DNA of 64,000 nucleotides from Histoplasma ohiense (Eukaryota > Ascomycota > Eurotiomycetes > Onygenales > Ajellomycetaceae). Positions 59,388 to 64,000 of the stretch are shown here, in pieces (position 1 is the stretch's first letter; every line of letters begins with the position of its first letter). The translations under genes and the position numbers were made by a program. The stretch lies in assembly GCA_017607445.1 (NCBI GenBank), contig JAEVHH010000003.1:1860001-1924000 (forward strand). The letters run 5' to 3'. A model generated the notes under the pieces. That model was given only the letters and a program-made list of their open reading frames with translations. It did no database searches and was not told the origin of the DNA.

Positions 59388-62300
59388 ATGCAAGCAGACA
59401 CAATTATAGTTTCTATCATTGTAAATAACTTAGTCAACATACAAGCAATGATAGACAGTGATTTCCTTCACTACACTTTTATAGAGATTCAGCTGATTGA
59501 GAAGCATAAGCTCCAGTGTATCCTCTTTTTCAAACTGTATAAACTCAGTGAATTTGACAGCCTCAGAGGATCTGCCTTCTACAACATGGTAAGATTTAAT
59601 GTTGACATAGAAGAACATGAGAAAAAGAATGTATATGCATACAAAATACAAGACCTTGAGTACAATCTAATGCTCAGCCTATCATGGCTCACAGAATTTG
59701 AAACCTTGTTGAACACATACAACCACTGTCTTATTTTCCCAGAAGACAACCATGTTTACAAGAAGGATGTTGATAGAACCACTGATCTCACTCAGATATC
59801 AGCAGAAGCATACAAACTACTAATCCATCAAGCATATGAGAAGAAGAACATTCAAGTGTTCACTACTAGCATGACAGATATCAAAAAAGTGTTAGAAAAG
59901 CTAGAACTCAAAGACCTCAAAAAACTGTGCAAAGAACTACTCAAATCATACAAAGACTTCACAGATGTGTTTGATGAAAAAGAAGCTGAAAAGCTTCCTT
60001 CTCATCAAGAACTCAGTATAGATCATACAATCAAGCTCATCAAGAAGAATGATAAGAATCCACAATCACTCTGAGATTCTCTCTACAGCATATCACACAA
60101 CAAGCTCCTTGTTCTACAAAAAACACTCAACAAACTATTGAACAAAGACTTTATTCATGTTAGCAACTCACTCATCACAGCACTTATACTGTTTGCAAAG
60201 AAATCAGAAGAAGGCTTACAATTCTGTGTTGACTACTGAGAACTCAACAAGATTATGTGGAAGGACTGATATCCTCTTCCACTCATCAACAAAATACTTG
60301 AATGAATAGAAAAAGCAAAATGATTTACAAAGCTTGACATCTCTGCAGCCTTCTATAAAATAAGAATTAATGAAGATGACAAATGGCTAATCACTTTTTG
60401 TATGTGTTATGAATTATATGAATGGACAGTGACCTTCTTTGGATTAGTGAATGCTTCAAGCACATTTCAGAAATACATTAACTGAGCCCTACAAGATTTG
60501 CTTGATGAGATCATCTCAGTGTATATGAATGATATTCTGATCTTCACTGATGGACTGCTCACTGAGCACTGCAAGCACATACAACAAATGCTTGACTGCC
60601 TATGAAAAGCTGGACTGCAAGTGAACATTGACAAATGCAACTTTGAGACCAAGTCTACAATCTATCTAGAATTCATCATCAAAGCTGAAAAAGATGTACA
60701 CATGAATTCTAAGAAGATGGAAGCAATTCTCAACTGAGAGACATTAGTCTCAGTAAAAGAAACTAGAAGCTTTCTAGAATTTGTCAACTTTTATCAAAGA
60801 TTCATCAAAGACTTCTTCAATATCATACAACCACTGACAGATCTGACCTGGAAAGATGCTGTGTTTCAATGAACTGATGAAGTGGATGCAGCATTCAAAA
60901 AGCTGAAGCATATGTTCACAAACACTCTGATACTGCAATCATTCAATCCAGATAAGCATATGATTCTTGAAACAGACATCTCAGATTATATAGTAGATGA
61001 GGCATTGATGCAATATAATAACAAAGATGTTCTACAACTCTGTATCTTCATCTTGAAAAAGATGTCATCTGCTGAATGCAACTACAAGATCTACAACAAG
61101 AAGCTTCTAGTGATTATATGATGTCTCAAAGAATAAGAGTCTGAACTTATGAGCATCAAAAAGTTTGAGATTGTTACTGATCATAAGAACTTAGAGTACT
61201 TCACAATCACTTGTAAGCTCACTGAAAGACATATGCATTGATCATTGTTTCTTAGCTGTTTTTCATTCACAATTTGTTATCAATCTGAAGTAGAGAACAC
61301 TCTTGTGAATGCTCTGTCCCACTGAAAACAAGATATATCATCTGATAACTTGAACAACAGATGAAAACATCAAGAGCATCAATTAATCAACTCTGCAATC
61401 ATAGAAAGTTCTACACAATCAGATGAACCTCATGTACATGTCAATCAGTTCTGAGCTCAAGAACCCTTGCTCAAAGAACAATGGAAGCTAGCAGCAGAAA
61501 CAGATGAATTCTGACAACAAGTCATCAAAGTCATATAAAACAGAGCACCTCAATTCCTCACAAGTGTATACTCAAAAATGAATATCTCAGCATGTTCAAT
61601 CAATGATGACAACTGCTTACACTTTTGAGATAGATGATGAGTCTCTGATTCAGAATCTCTATAAACACAGATCATGCAAGAAATTCATGACTCATCAATG
61701 ATCAGACACTCAGAATATGAAATTATATACAACATCATCATCTGAGAATTCTACTGATCAGATATGTTGAAAGACATACACTGATTTGTACACAACTGTG
61801 ATCACTGTGGCTCAGTGATGATATGATGTGAATATCAAAAAGAGATGCTGAAGCCTCTATCTGTTCTCAACTGAATTTGATGTGATATAGCTATTGATTT
61901 TGCAGTTTTCTTACTCAAAAGTGGAGGTTCTATGAACATTCTAGTCATTGTTGACTGACTCAGTAAGAGTGTAATACTACAGCTCTGTGACAAAATGAAC
62001 ACTGAAGTAGTTGCAGATGCCTTCATCAGAAGTCCATTCTATTGTATATATAATCTGTCTTCATTCATTGTGTCAGATAGAGACAGTCAATTCATCAGCA
62101 CACTCTGAGCCTGTGTATGTCAATTATTAAGAATCAAACAAAAGTTATCAATGATGTATCACTCAGAGACTGATGAAGCTACTGAGAGAATGATACAAAC
62201 AGTAAAGAACATTCTTCATAAGTTCTGCAACTATGCACAAGACAACTGAAGCAATCTGCTGTCACACACTGAGATTGCAATTAACAGTCAAGATTTCACT

Positions 62301-62953
62301 ACAACAGACATAAGCTCATTCTTTCTTCTACACAGATACAACTTAGAGATTCTGAACTTCTCTGAGACTTCTCAAGAAACTGTGTACATTCACAGTCTCA
62401 TACAGATGACAGAGAACATCATGAGCAAGCTGAAGAAAGTCTGCAAATAAGCAGAAACTTCAATGATCAGTGCTCAGTAAGATTATGAGAATCAAGCAAA
62501 TATCAGAAGAAGTTCTGCAATCTGATATTATATAGAAGATAAAGTCTGACTAAATCTCAAGAACATAAGAACAGATCATTCCTTGCATATACTAGATTAC
62601 CACCACATCAAATATACAGTGAAGAAAGTATTAGACACACATGATTATCAACTCAACATCTCATCTGACATTCACAACATCTTTCATATGAATCTGCTCT
62701 GACCCATGGCCAAGAATTCATTCCCCTCACAGAGAACCTCTGATTGACAGTCACTCATCATTGTAGAAGAAGACAATGAACTTGAGTGAGAAATCAAAGC
62801 AATTCTTGACAATAGAATCAACTGTCATCACTGTGAATATTTTGTCAAATGGATAGAATATAATCATTCAATCTGAGAACTCATTTCTGTCTTGAAGAAC
62901 ACTGCTGCCCTCAACATCTACAAGTTCTCACTCACCTCAGTAGAAGAGGATAA
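59388..62953 (+). pseudogene. Gypsy-C pol: protease - RT - RNase H - integrase - chromodomain-like end
   Basis: Met at 59388; the first 228 codons are open. Protease AMIDSDF (DSG to DSD). RT: FCVDY then TGA (family Arg), KLDISAAF kept, YMND in place of YxDD near 60525, FVNFYQRF. RNase H LETDISDYIVDEAL near 60970 and TDHKNLEYF near 61180. Integrase: HNCDHCGS near 61793, IAIDF near 61880, QDN-TGA-SNLL near 62240 (family QDNW). End: DKV-TGA-LNLKN and a chromodomain-like part with FVKWIEYN near 62845. Dozens of stops, nearly all TGA, at Trp or Arg sites; about five TAA. ELEW has TGA here and TGG in Gypsy-A and B. Confidence 0.9.
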
Positions 62954-63487
62954 TGTGACAGATTAGCATCTGTTAGTAATTAACTTATGCAATCAACTCT
63001 TCTTCTGCATCCACTTGTTTCTGACTGTTGTGATCTTATGTAACTCTTGATGTTCTTCCACTCTGTGCTCTGCACTTGTATAGTTTCTAACAATTCTTCT
63101 ATATAGCTCTTAATGTTCTTCCACTCTGTGCTCTGTGCTTGTGTAGTCTCTAACAATTCTTTCACATAGCTTCTTATATTCTTCTGCTCTGTGTTCCACA
63201 CTTGTGTAGTCTCTAATGATTCTTTCATGTAGTTCTCAATGATTCCTCTGTCTCACATTCTGCACTTGTGTAGCTTCTAACAATTCTTACACATATCTTT
63301 TAATGTTCTTTCATTTCACACTCCACTGTGGAGCAGCTTCTGATATTCTTTTACTCTGAACTTTTCTCTATAAGAACCCTCTTTGTACAACCTTTTCTTC
63401 TGATTTCTTTTCTCTTTCTTTCCTTAATCAATTTGTAATCTGTAATTAGAATAGTATCAAATCGTTAATTGAAGTACGTCTGTTACA
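62954..63487 (+). repeat. Gypsy-C 3' LTR
   Basis: 534 bp, tgtgacagattagc to tgttaca. Same length as the 5' LTR; differences are transitions. It carries the 62-bp tandem units at about 63056-63300 and keeps CG at atcgttaa and tacgtc. Confidence 0.95.
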
Positions 63488-63773
63488 CAGAGCTCTCAGA
63501 GCTCATCATCTTCAAAACTCTCTTCTTCACATTCTTCTCTTCCTCTAACATCTCTGCTCTGAAAGGATCAGATACAACCACAGCCTTCAAAATCTGCATC
63601 TCTGCAGACTCAGCTATCATCTGATGCTGGGACCACAGAGCATTCACTTCTGCTCTGCTCTGAGCAGACAGCATCACCAAGCAAGATGCATTCAATTGTT
63701 TTATCAAACAATGAAGATGACTTTTGTGACTGATCATGTTCTCTCTGACTGTCATCTCTGCAAAAATAAACAC
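63488..63773 (-). pseudogene. Interrupted coding sequence, upstream part
   Basis: Minus-strand open frame of about 95 codons starting MFIFAEMTVREN at 63773 and broken by Gypsy-C at 63488. Contains ALWSQHQMIAESAEMQILKA and a charged EMLEEEKNVKKRVLKMM stretch; helical, no recognised domain. A gtgagt donor-like site near 63780 suggests an upstream exon to the right. Host gene or older element cannot be told apart. Confidence 0.5.
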
Positions 63774-64000
63774 TCACCTGCACATGATGCACCTCAGAAG
63801 AGGTGTATCACGTATCTAGCATCATTATCAGTATATCAACATTGCTAAGAGCAAGAATTAAAGAGAATTACTCACAGATTTGCAGGATTTTTCTGCAGAG
63901 ACACAAGTCTCACAACACTTCTGAGCATTTGACTTCAACACACATCAAAAATTGACATTCTCAAGTCTCAGAATACAATGTTCACACAGAATTTGACTGT
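63774..64000. other. Right edge, no gene recognised
   Basis: Possibly an upstream exon or intron of the interrupted minus-strand sequence. Keeps one CG (atcacgtatc). No repeat family recognised in these 227 bases. Confidence 0.35.

Larger units (their letters stand above)
57410..63487 (+). mobile_element. Gypsy-C, complete Ty3/gypsy LTR retrotransposon
   Basis: 6,078 bp, plus orientation, 534-bp LTRs at 57410-57943 and 62954-63487 with TG...CA ends and a 5-bp target duplication cagag at 57405-57409 and 63488-63492. Gag from 58321, pol from 59388. It splits a minus-strand coding sequence. Same family as Gypsy-A and B. Confidence 0.96.

Overview
The window is a transposon-dense, AT-rich nuclear segment of a filamentous ascomycete (Pezizomycotina-like). 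Evidence: one intact fungal housekeeping gene (NCS6/CTU1, uridine-34 tRNA thiolation) lies in an ocean of Ty3/gypsy LTR elements with chromodomain integrases, Tad-type LINEs (zinc-knuckle ORF1, then EN-RT-RNase H), a Helitron Rep fragment and a tRNA-derived SINE. No rRNA, CRISPR array, bacterial operon or confident functional tRNA was seen.

Layout. 1-10135: 3' part of Gypsy-A, carrying LINE-A copy 1 (194-5299) in its protease region and the LINE-A copy 3 fragment (8954-9711) in its 3' LTR. 10136-19827: degenerate LINE-B copy 1, which received Gypsy-A and LINE-A copy 2 (10449-14077). 19828-22480: an LTR end joined to an antisense Helitron Rep remnant. 22872-24359: relic LTR end, then NCS6 on the minus strand; this is the only stretch that keeps normal CpG. 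24640-25364: SINE/LINE tail, AT-rich spacer, minisatellite. 25365-31566: complete Gypsy-B (minus). 31567-33431: start of Gypsy-D copy 1. 33432-44179: LINE-B copy 3 (minus), interrupted by a 406-bp SINE (33841-34246) and by LINE-B copy 2 (36697-43328). 44180-57228: Gypsy-D copy 2, split by complete Gypsy-E (45896-53039, minus), which carries an extra antisense, probably spliced gene. 57229-64000: a minus-strand coding sequence split by complete Gypsy-C (57410-63487).

Gypsy-B, C and E are bounded by 5-bp target duplications and TG...CA LTRs; LINE insertions have 13-16 bp duplications and simple-repeat tails (TAA for LINE-A, AAAC/AAAT for LINE-B). Insertion order can therefore be read off the nesting.

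The main signal is mutational and translational. CpG is nearly absent outside NCS6, and the two LTRs of Gypsy-E differ only by transitions, several as TG in one and CA in the other at the same dinucleotide. CpC/GpG is also eroded, while CpA and CpT remain common, unlike classical CpA-directed RIP. As a result, pol of Gypsy-D stays in one frame for 1,244 codons with 29 in-frame TGA and no TAA or TAG; pol of Gypsy-E does the same for about 1,030 codons; ORF2 of the young LINE-A has exactly three in-frame TGA, all at Trp positions. Either TGA is readable as Trp in this lineage, or a CpG+CpC-directed process turns TGG and CGA into TGA without making TAA/TAG. Loss of catalytic Asp in Gypsy-D and E favours the second for those elements; the recently mobile LINE-A is harder to explain that way.
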